From Methanobacteriota archaeon (GTDB lineage Archaea; Thermoplasmatota; Poseidoniia; Poseidoniales; Poseidoniaceae), in contig PBKJ01000025.1 of NCBI GenBank assembly GCA_002722135.1, positions 1-46,527 of the forward strand: DNA of 46,527 nucleotides, in the 5' to 3' direction. The notes beneath the pieces were generated by a model, which saw only the letters and a program-made list of their open reading frames with translations, was not told the DNA's origin and ran no database searches. The position numbers and the translations under genes were made by a program. Positions 27,401-35,076 of the stretch are shown here, piece after piece. The first letter of the stretch is position 1. Each line of letters begins with the position of its first letter.

Positions 27401-27472
27401 GACCACGTTCCCGCGCACGTCAACGGCTTGGCCGTCAAGCCTCGGAGTCACCTCAACGCGGACGTCGTGCAT
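24440..27472 (-). CDS. purL: Phosphoribosylformylglycinamidine synthase PurL with N-terminal PurS-like region
   Basis: '[17 protein letters not shown]', '[30 protein letters not shown]', '[21 protein letters not shown]'-like, '[11 protein letters not shown]'; ATGA overlap with purQ; N-terminus PurS-like. Start taken at MHDVRVEV. Confidence 0.93.
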   Translation of the reverse strand: [1010 protein letters not shown]

Positions 27473-27590
27473 GATGTTCCCTCGGTGCAATCCTCAGGCG
27501 CTGAGCACGCTCCTTGAACACTTTGACCGGGCACGTGAACCGGCTGGCTCGCGACAGGCGTTCAAAGATGGAGAAAAAGCGCCCTGAATC

Positions 27591-27857
27591 ATGCACCCAA
27601 AGCGTCCCGAAGACGGCGGCATCGTTTGCCCGCATTGCCTCCATGTCATGACCGGGCGAGAAGCCGAGCCTCGGGGGAAACGAGAGGTGGTGCCTGAGCA
27701 CACCGCCGATTGGCCGCGGTGGACCTTGGCCAGCATCCGAAACCCTGCAGATCCGCTCAACAAAGGTGCGGACGCCATCAAACAAGTCTGGTGTGGTGCC
27801 TGCGATGGTTTGCTGTACACCGCTTTTGTTCCGTGGCAACCAAAGCGAACGCACTGA
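27591..27857 (+). CDS. Small protein with two CxxC motifs (zinc-ribbon-like), unknown function
   Basis: 'IVCPHCLHVM...VWCGACDGLLY'; 88 aa; abuts the 3' end of the convergent ZIP gene. Confidence 0.5.
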   Translation: MHPKRPEDGGIVCPHCLHVMTGREAEPRGKREVVPEHTADWPRWTLASIRNPADPLNKGADAIKQVWCGACDGLLYTAFVPWQPKRTH

Positions 27858-28931
27858 TCAGTGGGCGTGGCCGATTCCCAACACCTCGGCCAAGAGAAGG
27901 AGCACCACCATGCCTCCGACGCCAGCCAGCACCAACAGCAAGTCGGTGGAACCGGTTTCGGCATCATGGACGTCGGGGAGGGTGTCCAATGCAGCGACGG
28001 AAAGCAAGGTTCCTCCGGCAAAGAGCATGGCCAAACCAATCCATGCGCTGGGAAGGCCGGAAAGCAGGAAGTAGGCCAAGACGATCATCACGGGTGTTGA
28101 TGCTGCAAAAATACCGACGTCTCTGAACACTTTCCGTTCGTCGGCGTGGTCGTTGAGGCTGAACACACCCAGGGTGAAGGCCTCGGGGAACTTGTGGATG
28201 ACCACGGCGAACACGATCAGCAAACCGGCCGCCAGATCTCCGGTCGCCGTCGCGGCACCGATGGCCAGTCCGTCCGTGGCCGCGTGAATCGTAATTCCAA
28301 TCACGGCAGACCGGGACGAACCTGTTCCGTGCGCATGGCCATGGCCGTGATGCTCATGGCCGGGACCAAAGGTCTGGAAGAGGAGCATGGACACAAAACC
28401 AAGCGCCAGTGCACCGCCCATCACCACGGCGCTCAACTCATTGTCCTCGTCGTCGTGGTGGTGATGGTCCACGTCGTCCAACAAAGCGCGGATGTCGTTG
28501 ATCGCCGTGGTGGCGTTGACCCTTCCTCCGTCGTATTGCGCAATGATGTGTTTGAGACGGTCCTCAAAGGTGGCCTCTTCCCCGTGCTCGTGGTCGCTGT
28601 GCTCCCCGTGGCCGTCGCCGTGAACGATGGAGCGAATCTCGCTCATCGCCGTTCCCGCCGTGATGGCTCCGTCGTTGTACTCGAGCATGACCAACGCCAC
28701 TGGACCGGCGAGGTCGTCCCCACTCCCGTGGGCGTGTCCGCCGCTTGCGGAGTGGAAGCCTTCGGGGATGACGACAAGCAAGGCTGAGGCGAGCAAGAGG
28801 CCGGCCGCTACCGCGGTCGCAGCACGGAGGCGGGGTTGGTGGCTGGCCAAGTTCAGCGAACTTGGAAGAAGTCCGCCAAGAAGGCCGACGATGAGGGTGA
28901 GCACTGCAAACAGCAGCGCCGCACCAAACAT
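27858..28931 (-). CDS. ZIP-family metal transporter with His-rich loops
   Basis: 'MFGAALLFAVLTLIVGLLGGLLP', 'VVIPEGFHSASGGHAHGSG', 'GHEHHGHGHAHG', 'GITIHAATDGLAIGAA', 'VVIHKFPEAFTLG'. Confidence 0.88.
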   Translation of the reverse strand: MFGAALLFAVLTLIVGLLGGLLPSSLNLASHQPRLRAATAVAAGLLLASALLVVIPEGFHSASGGHAHGSGDDLAGPVALVMLEYNDGAITAGTAMSEIRSIVHGDGHGEHSDHEHGEEATFEDRLKHIIAQYDGGRVNATTAINDIRALLDDVDHHHHDDEDNELSAVVMGGALALGFVSMLLFQTFGPGHEHHGHGHAHGTGSSRSAVIGITIHAATDGLAIGAATATGDLAAGLLIVFAVVIHKFPEAFTLGVFSLNDHADERKVFRDVGIFAASTPVMIVLAYFLLSGLPSAWIGLAMLFAGGTLLSVAALDTLPDVHDAETGSTDLLLVLAGVGGMVVLLLLAEVLGIGHAH

Positions 28932-29112
28932 GGTGCAAGCGCCGTAATTATGCTTAAGTGGATTGTTATTAAACAACGGGCGTCTTGAGGCTCCGTTTGA
29001 TTCTGGCGTTCGCTCAGCGGCCAGGCCCGGGGTGGTTATGTGGGCCGAATCTGTCCAGTGGGCTCTCGCTGTTCGGACATTCGCCTATTAATCAGAAGCC
29101 CGTCCGCGGGTC
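28932..29112. promoter_or_regulatory. Divergent ZIP / NikR-like regulator promoter region with inverted repeats
   Basis: AT-rich; TTGTT-ATTA-AACAA (28963-28976) overlapping a possible TATA (rc TTTAATAA); TGTCC-N18-GGACA (29052-29079). Confidence 0.55.
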
Positions 29113-29532
29113 ATGGCGAAGGTCCTCTCCTTCAGCGTCGACGATGATTTGGACATGGAAGGGTTGGTCCAAAAGGCAGGTTATCGGAACCGCAGCCGCT
29201 TCTTGAGGGACGCCGCCACGCACTATGCTGAGGTTTTGTCGAGCGGAGATCTTGTCGATCGCCCAGCGGAAGAGTCGGTGGAAGGGACGTTGGTGTTGTA
29301 CTACCAACACACCGTCGCCGAAAAGCTCCCTGATTTTCGCCACCATTCGGACATCAGCCTCATCTCCTCGACACACGCGTGCATGACCGACAGCCACACG
29401 TGCGTGGACACCCTCCATTTGTCAGGGAAAGTTGGAACCATTCGGGATGCCGTGGAAGGGTTGCGCCGCCTCGAAGGTGTGGACCGCGTGGCCTTTGTGG
29501 CCGCGCCGACCCGTGAAGAAGGCTGTTGCTGA
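29113..29532 (+). CDS. NikR-like ribbon-helix-helix metal-responsive regulator
   Basis: 'AKVLSFSVDDDLDMEGLVQKAGYRNRSRFLRDA' RHH; C-terminal ACT-like 'STHACMTDSHTCVDTLHLSGKVGTIRDAVEGLRRLEGVDRVAFV'. Confidence 0.8.
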   Translation: MAKVLSFSVDDDLDMEGLVQKAGYRNRSRFLRDAATHYAEVLSSGDLVDRPAEESVEGTLVLYYQHTVAEKLPDFRHHSDISLISSTHACMTDSHTCVDTLHLSGKVGTIRDAVEGLRRLEGVDRVAFVAAPTREEGCC

Positions 29533-29598
29533 ACCTTCCAGTGGCCTCCGTTGTTGGACGACCTTGTCCTCGGATCAAAACCAGCGGTCGCGTATGGC

Positions 29599-30186
29599 TC
29601 AAAATTCTGGGAAATACTTCCGCGTGTACGTCGCGGCGTCTTCGTCGCTGTAACCCTGCTCGATGAGGTTTGCATGGTACGCGAGGGCTTCGGGGTCTTG
29701 TGCAGAAGGGGTTTCCATCGTCTCAGAAACGAGAGTGGGTTGCTCGGGCTCATCGTCATCCCCCCGTTCCTCGGCTTGTCGTGCCGCCACGCGCAGGGTC
29801 AACATGAGCGAGCCGATGCCCAAGAACACCACCAGTCCCACAATGAGGACGAAGTCGAGTGCGTCGCGGAACGTGCCCTCGGGTGCGTCGTCTGCGGAGG
29901 ATTGGCTTTCGTCGTCCACGACAGGCGGAGTGAATGCGAACGTTCCTTCGTGGAGGACGGTGACAGGGCCCAGTTCATGGGATGCGGTCATGCTCCACGA
30001 CACGTTCCACGCCACCGTAGATCGGTGGGCTTCGTTGTACTGGATGAAGGCGGGATTGGCTTCCCAGATGGTCCACTCCACTCCGGGTTGGATGGTGCGG
30101 TTCCACCTTTCCTCGGCGCCGTCAACGGTGGTCTGCCACGTCAACCGCACCGGCCTAAATGTTCGCTCAGGACAGCAGCCCGGCAA
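29599..30186 (-). CDS. Single-pass membrane protein of unknown function
   Basis: TM 'ALDFVLIVGLVVFLGIGSLMLTLRVAAR'; C-terminal 'YHANLIEQGYSDEDAATYTRKYFPEF'; overlaps the uvrA 3' end by about 20 bp. Confidence 0.5.
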   Translation of the reverse strand: MPGCCPERTFRPVRLTWQTTVDGAEERWNRTIQPGVEWTIWEANPAFIQYNEAHRSTVAWNVSWSMTASHELGPVTVLHEGTFAFTPPVVDDESQSSADDAPEGTFRDALDFVLIVGLVVFLGIGSLMLTLRVAARQAEERGDDDEPEQPTLVSETMETPSAQDPEALAYHANLIEQGYSDEDAATYTRKYFPEF

Positions 30187-33109
30187 GGAATTGGCCGGTG
30201 TAGCTGGACGGGGTCGCTGCGATGTCTTCGGGCGTGCCCGTGGCGACCACGGTTCCTCCCCTTCCCCCCCCTTCTGGTCCGAGATCGATGACGTGGTCGG
30301 CGCACTTCACCACGTCGAGATGGTGTTCGATGACGACCACGGTGTGGCCTTTCCCACGCAATTCAAGCAGCACGTCCACGAGTTTCTGCACGTCACTGAA
30401 CGAGAGGCCGGTGGTCGGCTCGTCAAGGATGTAGACGGTGTGCCGATTGGGTGGACGGCGCAATTCGCTGGCCAGCTTCACCCGCTGCGCTTCGCCGCCC
30501 GAGAGGGTCGTGGCGGGTTGGCCGAGGCGAATGTAATCCAAACCGACGGCCGAGAGCGTCGCGAGGGTCCGATGGATCTTGCGGTGGTTGGCGAAGAACT
30601 CCACTGCTTCACCGACAGGCATCTGCAGCACGTCGTGAATGGTCTTGCCTTTCCACGTGACTTCGAGGCATTCCCTGGTGTACCGCTTGCCTTCGCAGTT
30701 GTCGCAGGTGATCCAGACGTCTGGAAGGAAGTTCATCTCGAGTTTGATCGAGCCTCCGCCCTTGCACGCCTCGCAGCGGCCTCCCTTCACGTTGAACGAG
30801 AAGGTCCCAGGCGTGTACCCACGCTCCTTGGCCAAGGTGGTCTTGGAGAAGAGGCTTCGAATCTCATCGAAGACCTTCGTGTAGGTGGCTGGATTGGAGC
30901 GGGGCGTGCGACCGATGGGCGACTGGTCGATGATGATGGCTTTGTCCACTTTTTCGAGTCCTTCGATGGCCTTGTGCTTCCCCGGCACGGCTTCTGCGTT
31001 GTGCAGGTGCCGTTGGAGGGCAGGGGCGAGGATGCCTGAAATCAAGGAGGACTTACCGGACCCTGACACGCCGGTCACCGTGGTCAGAAGACCGAGGGGG
31101 ACGTCCACATCGATGCTCTGGAGGTTGTTGTGGGCGGCACCCTTGATGCGCAAACGATGGCCGCGCTTTGCTTTCGTCCGCTTCTCTGGGACCTCGATGC
31201 TTCGTCGGCCGGCCAGGTAGTCGCCGGTCACCGACCCTTCCGTGGCCATGACCTCCTCGGGTGGACCGTTGGCCACGATGGCCCCGCCCTCAAGGCCAGC
31301 TCCCGGGCCGAGGTCGCACAGCCAATCGGCTTGGCGGAGCGTGTCTTCGTCGTGTTCGACCACCACGAGGGTGTTGCCGAGGTCGGACAATTCCCGCAGC
31401 GTTTCGAGCAAGCGCTCGTTGTCGCGTTGGTGCAGACCGATGGACGGTTCGTCAAGCACGTACATCACACCCGTCAGACGCGAGCCGATTTGGGTGGCCA
31501 GTCGGATCCGCTGGCTTTCACCGCCCGACAAGGTGTTCGCGCGTCGGTCCAAGGTCAGGTAATCGAGCCCAACGCTGTCCAAGAAACTGAGACGTGACTC
31601 GATCTCCTTGAGGATCTCGCGTCCGATGAACAGGCTACGCTCATCGAGCACTTCGGCGCTGTCGGCCCACGCTTCGGGTGGACCTGCTTCAGCATCGGGC
31701 CACCACGCGCGGACCAAGGCCAGCGCTTCGTGAACCGCAGCCATGGAAATTTCCGGCAAACGAAGGCCGCCCACCGTGACGCTCCGCGCCGCCGGGTTGA
31801 GCTTCTCTCCATGGCATGACGGGCATGGGAGGTCGGTCATGCACGCGATGAGGCGCGCTCGAGTGCGCTCGGACGTGGTCTCGGTGTAGGTCTTCTCGAG
31901 GCGAGCGATGATGCCCTCCCAGGGCCGGTTCATCTGGTAGACCGAGCCGTTGTCCGACTCGAAGTGGAAGTGGATGACCGTGGAGCCCGAGCCGTGTAGC
32001 AAAATGTCCCGATGGTCCTCGTCGAGCAAGTCGAACGGCGTCCGCGTCGGGATGCCGTAGTGTTCAGCGACCTGAATCATGAGGCGCTTGTACCAGGCCG
32101 GCGACATCGATTGACGCCATGGGAGCACGGCACCTTGCTCGATGGTCAGGGTGCCGTCCACCACCAGGTCTTCGCTGAAACGTCGCTGCACGCCAATGCC
32201 TTGGCAATCGGGGCACGCGCCGAGCGGCGAATTGAACGAAAAGACGCGGGGGGAAAGTTCGGGCATGAAGGCCCCGTGTTCTGGACACGCGAAATCTTCC
32301 GACCATGCGATGGTCTCGCCGGCGGGTGTTGAGCGCGCACGGCTGCCTTCGCTCAATTCGGCATCGTCATCTGGAGCCTCGAGGCTCTCCACCTGCACGC
32401 TGCCTGAGCCCAGACGGAGTGCTTGTTCGACCGCTTCGGTCAAGCGCTGACGTCGGTCGCGGGTGCAGCGAAGTCGATCGATGCGCACGTCGACGTCGTG
32501 GCGGTAGGCCTTGTCCAAGGTCGGCGGGGCTTCGAAATCGGCCTCGTGACCGTTGACCCGTCCAGCCAACAGCCCCTGTTCGACGAGTTGGCGGAAGAGG
32601 TCCGCATGGGTGCCTTTTCGTGCACGCACCACGGGACTCCACACCGCCACAGCGTGACCCTCCAAGTGCCAGAGGACGTCGTCCACGATCTCCTGAACGG
32701 TGCGCCGCGCCACTTCGCGCCCACATTCTGGGCAGTGGGGCTTGCCCACGCGGGCCCAAAGCAGGCGGAGGTAATCCTGAATCTCCGTGACCGTGGCCAC
32801 GGTGGAGCGAGGGTTGTGCGAACCCTGCTTTTGATCGATGGAGATGGCCGGAGAGAGCCCCTCGATGCCGTCGCAGTCGGCTTTCTTCATCTGCCCGATG
32901 AATTGCCGTGCGTAGGAGGAAAGCGATTCCACGTACCGACGCTGCCCCTCAGCATACAGCGTGTCGAAGGCCAAGGAGGATTTTCCCGAGCCAGAAACGC
33001 CGCTCACGACGACGAAGCAGCCGCGTGGGAGGCGTACGTCAACATCTTGCAGGTTATGCGTCCGTGCCCCACGGACCTCAATCCATCCTGCATCGCCGGG
33101 ATTGGACAT
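30167..33109 (-). CDS. uvrA: Excinuclease ABC subunit A
   Basis: '[61 protein letters not shown]', '[35 protein letters not shown]', '[16 protein letters not shown]'. Confidence 0.97.
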   Translation of the reverse strand: MSNPGDAGWIEVRGARTHNLQDVDVRLPRGCFVVVSGVSGSGKSSLAFDTLYAEGQRRYVESLSSYARQFIGQMKKADCDGIEGLSPAISIDQKQGSHNPRSTVATVTEIQDYLRLLWARVGKPHCPECGREVARRTVQEIVDDVLWHLEGHAVAVWSPVVRARKGTHADLFRQLVEQGLLAGRVNGHEADFEAPPTLDKAYRHDVDVRIDRLRCTRDRRQRLTEAVEQALRLGSGSVQVESLEAPDDDAELSEGSRARSTPAGETIAWSEDFACPEHGAFMPELSPRVFSFNSPLGACPDCQGIGVQRRFSEDLVVDGTLTIEQGAVLPWRQSMSPAWYKRLMIQVAEHYGIPTRTPFDLLDEDHRDILLHGSGSTVIHFHFESDNGSVYQMNRPWEGIIARLEKTYTETTSERTRARLIACMTDLPCPSCHGEKLNPAARSVTVGGLRLPEISMAAVHEALALVRAWWPDAEAGPPEAWADSAEVLDERSLFIGREILKEIESRLSFLDSVGLDYLTLDRRANTLSGGESQRIRLATQIGSRLTGVMYVLDEPSIGLHQRDNERLLETLRELSDLGNTLVVVEHDEDTLRQADWLCDLGPGAGLEGGAIVANGPPEEVMATEGSVTGDYLAGRRSIEVPEKRTKAKRGHRLRIKGAAHNNLQSIDVDVPLGLLTTVTGVSGSGKSSLISGILAPALQRHLHNAEAVPGKHKAIEGLEKVDKAIIIDQSPIGRTPRSNPATYTKVFDEIRSLFSKTTLAKERGYTPGTFSFNVKGGRCEACKGGGSIKLEMNFLPDVWITCDNCEGKRYTRECLEVTWKGKTIHDVLQMPVGEAVEFFANHRKIHRTLATLSAVGLDYIRLGQPATTLSGGEAQRVKLASELRRPPNRHTVYILDEPTTGLSFSDVQKLVDVLLELRGKGHTVVVIEHHLDVVKCADHVIDLGPEGGGRGGTVVATGTPEDIAATPSSYTGQFLAGLLS

Positions 33110-33159
33110 GGTCCTCGAGCGAGGTTCTGGTCAACGGTTCTTGAATCCCTGCCTATCGC

Positions 33160-34038
33160 TCAGGTCACGAAGGGAACGGGGGCTTCGAAACGAACGGGTT
33201 CTTCCGACTCAGGATGGAGGAATTCCAAGGCGAAGGCATGCAGGGCGACGCGCCCCAGTGGATCCGCCGTCGCTCCATGCAAAGCGTCGCCGACGATGGG
33301 GCAGCCCAATTTCCGCATCGCCATCCGGATTTGGTGACGGCGTCCGGTTTCGATGAGCAATTCCACATCGGCCACCAAACCGTCTTCATCGAGGACGCGG
33401 TAGTGCGTGATGGCTTCACGTGCGCCGCGGAATCCTGACTTGACCTCCCGCACGTTCAGATGGCTGTCTTCCACCAGATGTGCGACGACCGTGCCGTGTT
33501 CGGCCTCGGGACAGCCTTCGGTCAAGGCACGGTAGATGCGGTGCACGTTGCGGTCCGCAAATTGCCGTTGCAGGTCATCCTTGTGACGGGCGTGGCGGGC
33601 GAAGACCATGACGCCAGAGGTTTCGCGATCCAAGCGGTGCACGACGTGCACCCAAGCGCGCTCACCGTGGTTGGCACGAACGTGAGCCACGCAGCGGCTG
33701 TGAAGCGTGTCGTCCTCCATCTTGTTCGTCGCGACAGAAAGCAGGCCCGGAGGCTTGTTGACCACCAGGATGGTTTCGTCCTCGAAAAGCACGTCGAGTT
33801 TGGGTCCTTTCTGTTTCTTGGAGGGTGCGGGGTGCTCGTCTGCGGCCGTGACGCGCGCCACCACTTCAACACGCTGCCCCGGTGTGAGATCGGCCTTCGC
33901 GGCGTGAACGGTCGCGCCGTCCACCTGAACACGGCCCTGGGTCAGCATGCGCCGAAGGGTACCGGTCGAACTGTCGGGGTGGATGCGCCGAAGGGCGTCG
34001 AGGAGGACCTCGCCGTCCTGCGCCTCTGTGCCCGGCAT
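33160..34038 (-). CDS. RluD-family pseudouridine synthase with N-terminal S4 domain
   Basis: 'GTLRRMLTQGRVQVDGATVHAAKADLTPGQRVEV' (S4), 'ILVVNKPPGLLSV', 'VHRLDRETSGVMVFARHARHKDDLQRQFADR', 'LLIETGRRHQIRMAMRKLGCPIVGD'. Confidence 0.9.
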   Translation of the reverse strand: MPGTEAQDGEVLLDALRRIHPDSSTGTLRRMLTQGRVQVDGATVHAAKADLTPGQRVEVVARVTAADEHPAPSKKQKGPKLDVLFEDETILVVNKPPGLLSVATNKMEDDTLHSRCVAHVRANHGERAWVHVVHRLDRETSGVMVFARHARHKDDLQRQFADRNVHRIYRALTEGCPEAEHGTVVAHLVEDSHLNVREVKSGFRGAREAITHYRVLDEDGLVADVELLIETGRRHQIRMAMRKLGCPIVGDALHGATADPLGRVALHAFALEFLHPESEEPVRFEAPVPFVT

Positions 34039-34129
34039 GCATGGACATCGTGGCATTGGGGATGAGGCATCCGGTGCAAACCGGTGTGCATGATTTCACT
34101 TAATGTTGAAATAATCTCGCCGGAGAATG

Positions 34130-34312
34130 CTTCTGTCCGCCCGGACAGGAGATGAACCATGGCCAAACAACCCACAGAACCTCAGCACCACGTGCTGAGG
34201 ACGGTGTTTGGTCCGTGGCATCGTCGTCGTTTCGATTGACGTCGATGCGTCGCCCCTGCTGGGCGACACCCACAGAAGGCCAAGACCATCCTGGGATGCC
34301 GTGGCCTTCACT
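34130..34312 (+). ncRNA. Candidate structured noncoding RNA (helix-dense intergenic region)
   Basis: Adjacent perfect or near-perfect helices: CTGTCCG/CGGACAG; CCATGGCCAAAC paired with GTTTGGTCCGTGG enclosing CCTCAGCAC/GTGCTGAGG; GCATCG..CGATGC; GTCGCCC/GGGCGAC; GAAGGCCA/TGGCCTTC; AT-rich region upstream. Confidence 0.5.
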
Positions 34313-34316
34313 TCAG

Positions 34317-34391
34317 GGGGGCATGGTGTAATGGAGAGCACAGCAGGCTGCGAAGCTGCAGATCCGGGTTCGATTCCCGGTGCCCCTTCCA
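34317..34391 (+). tRNA. tRNA-Arg (anticodon GCG), with encoded CCA
   Basis: Acceptor GGGGGCA/TGCCCCT; T arm CCGGG TTCGATT CCCGG; anticodon loop C-T-GCG-A-A (GCG at 34350-34352); followed by CCA 34389-34391. Confidence 0.8.
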
Positions 34392-34416
34392 CTCACGACA
34401 CAAAGGAGGAACTGCA

Positions 34417-35073
34417 ATGACACACGAGGAGGCATGGATTGACGTTGATTGGGGCTTGGACTTCGAGTCCTTCGAATGGATGGTTCACTTGGCGGCGTGT
34501 TTCAACCGCCACCTTCCGCCGAACGGACCATGGAACACGTGGCCGGATTGGCCCACCGACATGATTGGGCGCGTGTCAGAAATCCATCGCCCAGGATGGC
34601 TCTCAGCGTGCCACCTCGTGCATAGGCACCCCAGCATCGCCGTAAAGGGCAACACAATCACGGTGACCGATGCTCATGGAACGGCGAGGGTGTTGGAGGA
34701 CGTGGACGTCACCTGCAGGTGGTGGCACGTTGACGTCACCTCAGACTGGAACGTCCCACCAAGGATCATCGCCGCACTGGACGCACGCCACGGCCCGTCG
34801 GCCTCACACAAGTTCGTGCCGGGGCAAATGGAGCAAATCTGCATGGGTGTTGAGGACGATGCACTCTCCTACGGCCTCGGGCTTGCCTCGGTGCTTCAGA
34901 CGATGCTCGACCCGGTGGCCTTGTACAGCAGAGCGACCGATTACCACGGCGCAAGGTGCACCTCTTGCCATGGGACAACCTACAGGGAAGGCCTCAGGGG
35001 ACAGGGGTTGGAGCACGGGAAGGAAGTGACCTACGAATGCTGGTCCTGCAGCACGGAGTCGTGGTGCAACTGA
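34417..35073 (+). CDS. Hypothetical protein, Trp-rich, with C-terminal zinc ribbon
   Basis: Shine-Dalgarno GGAGG 7 nt before ATG; 218 aa; 'CTSCHGTTY...YECWSCSTESWC'. Confidence 0.65.
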   Translation: MTHEEAWIDVDWGLDFESFEWMVHLAACFNRHLPPNGPWNTWPDWPTDMIGRVSEIHRPGWLSACHLVHRHPSIAVKGNTITVTDAHGTARVLEDVDVTCRWWHVDVTSDWNVPPRIIAALDARHGPSASHKFVPGQMEQICMGVEDDALSYGLGLASVLQTMLDPVALYSRATDYHGARCTSCHGTTYREGLRGQGLEHGKEVTYECWSCSTESWCN

Positions 35074-35076
35074 TCC

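Noticed and set aside
34150-34199. Possible C/D-box sRNA (GATGA ... CTGA, 50 nt apart)
   Set aside because: Box C is imperfect, no C'/D' pair seen, and the putative D box lies inside a 9-bp hairpin stem; the larger helical structure explains the region better.
34057-34320. RNase P RNA or SRP RNA identity for the structured region
   Set aside because: The conserved GAGGAAA/GGCUUA blocks of RNase P and the SRP helix-8 motif were not found by eye; a covariance-model search would settle this.
34096-34392. Minus-strand 98-aa ORF across the tRNA and upstream intergenic region
   Set aside because: Runs through the tRNA; translation resembles the common spurious tRNA-antisense product ('GAPGIEPGSAASQPAVL').
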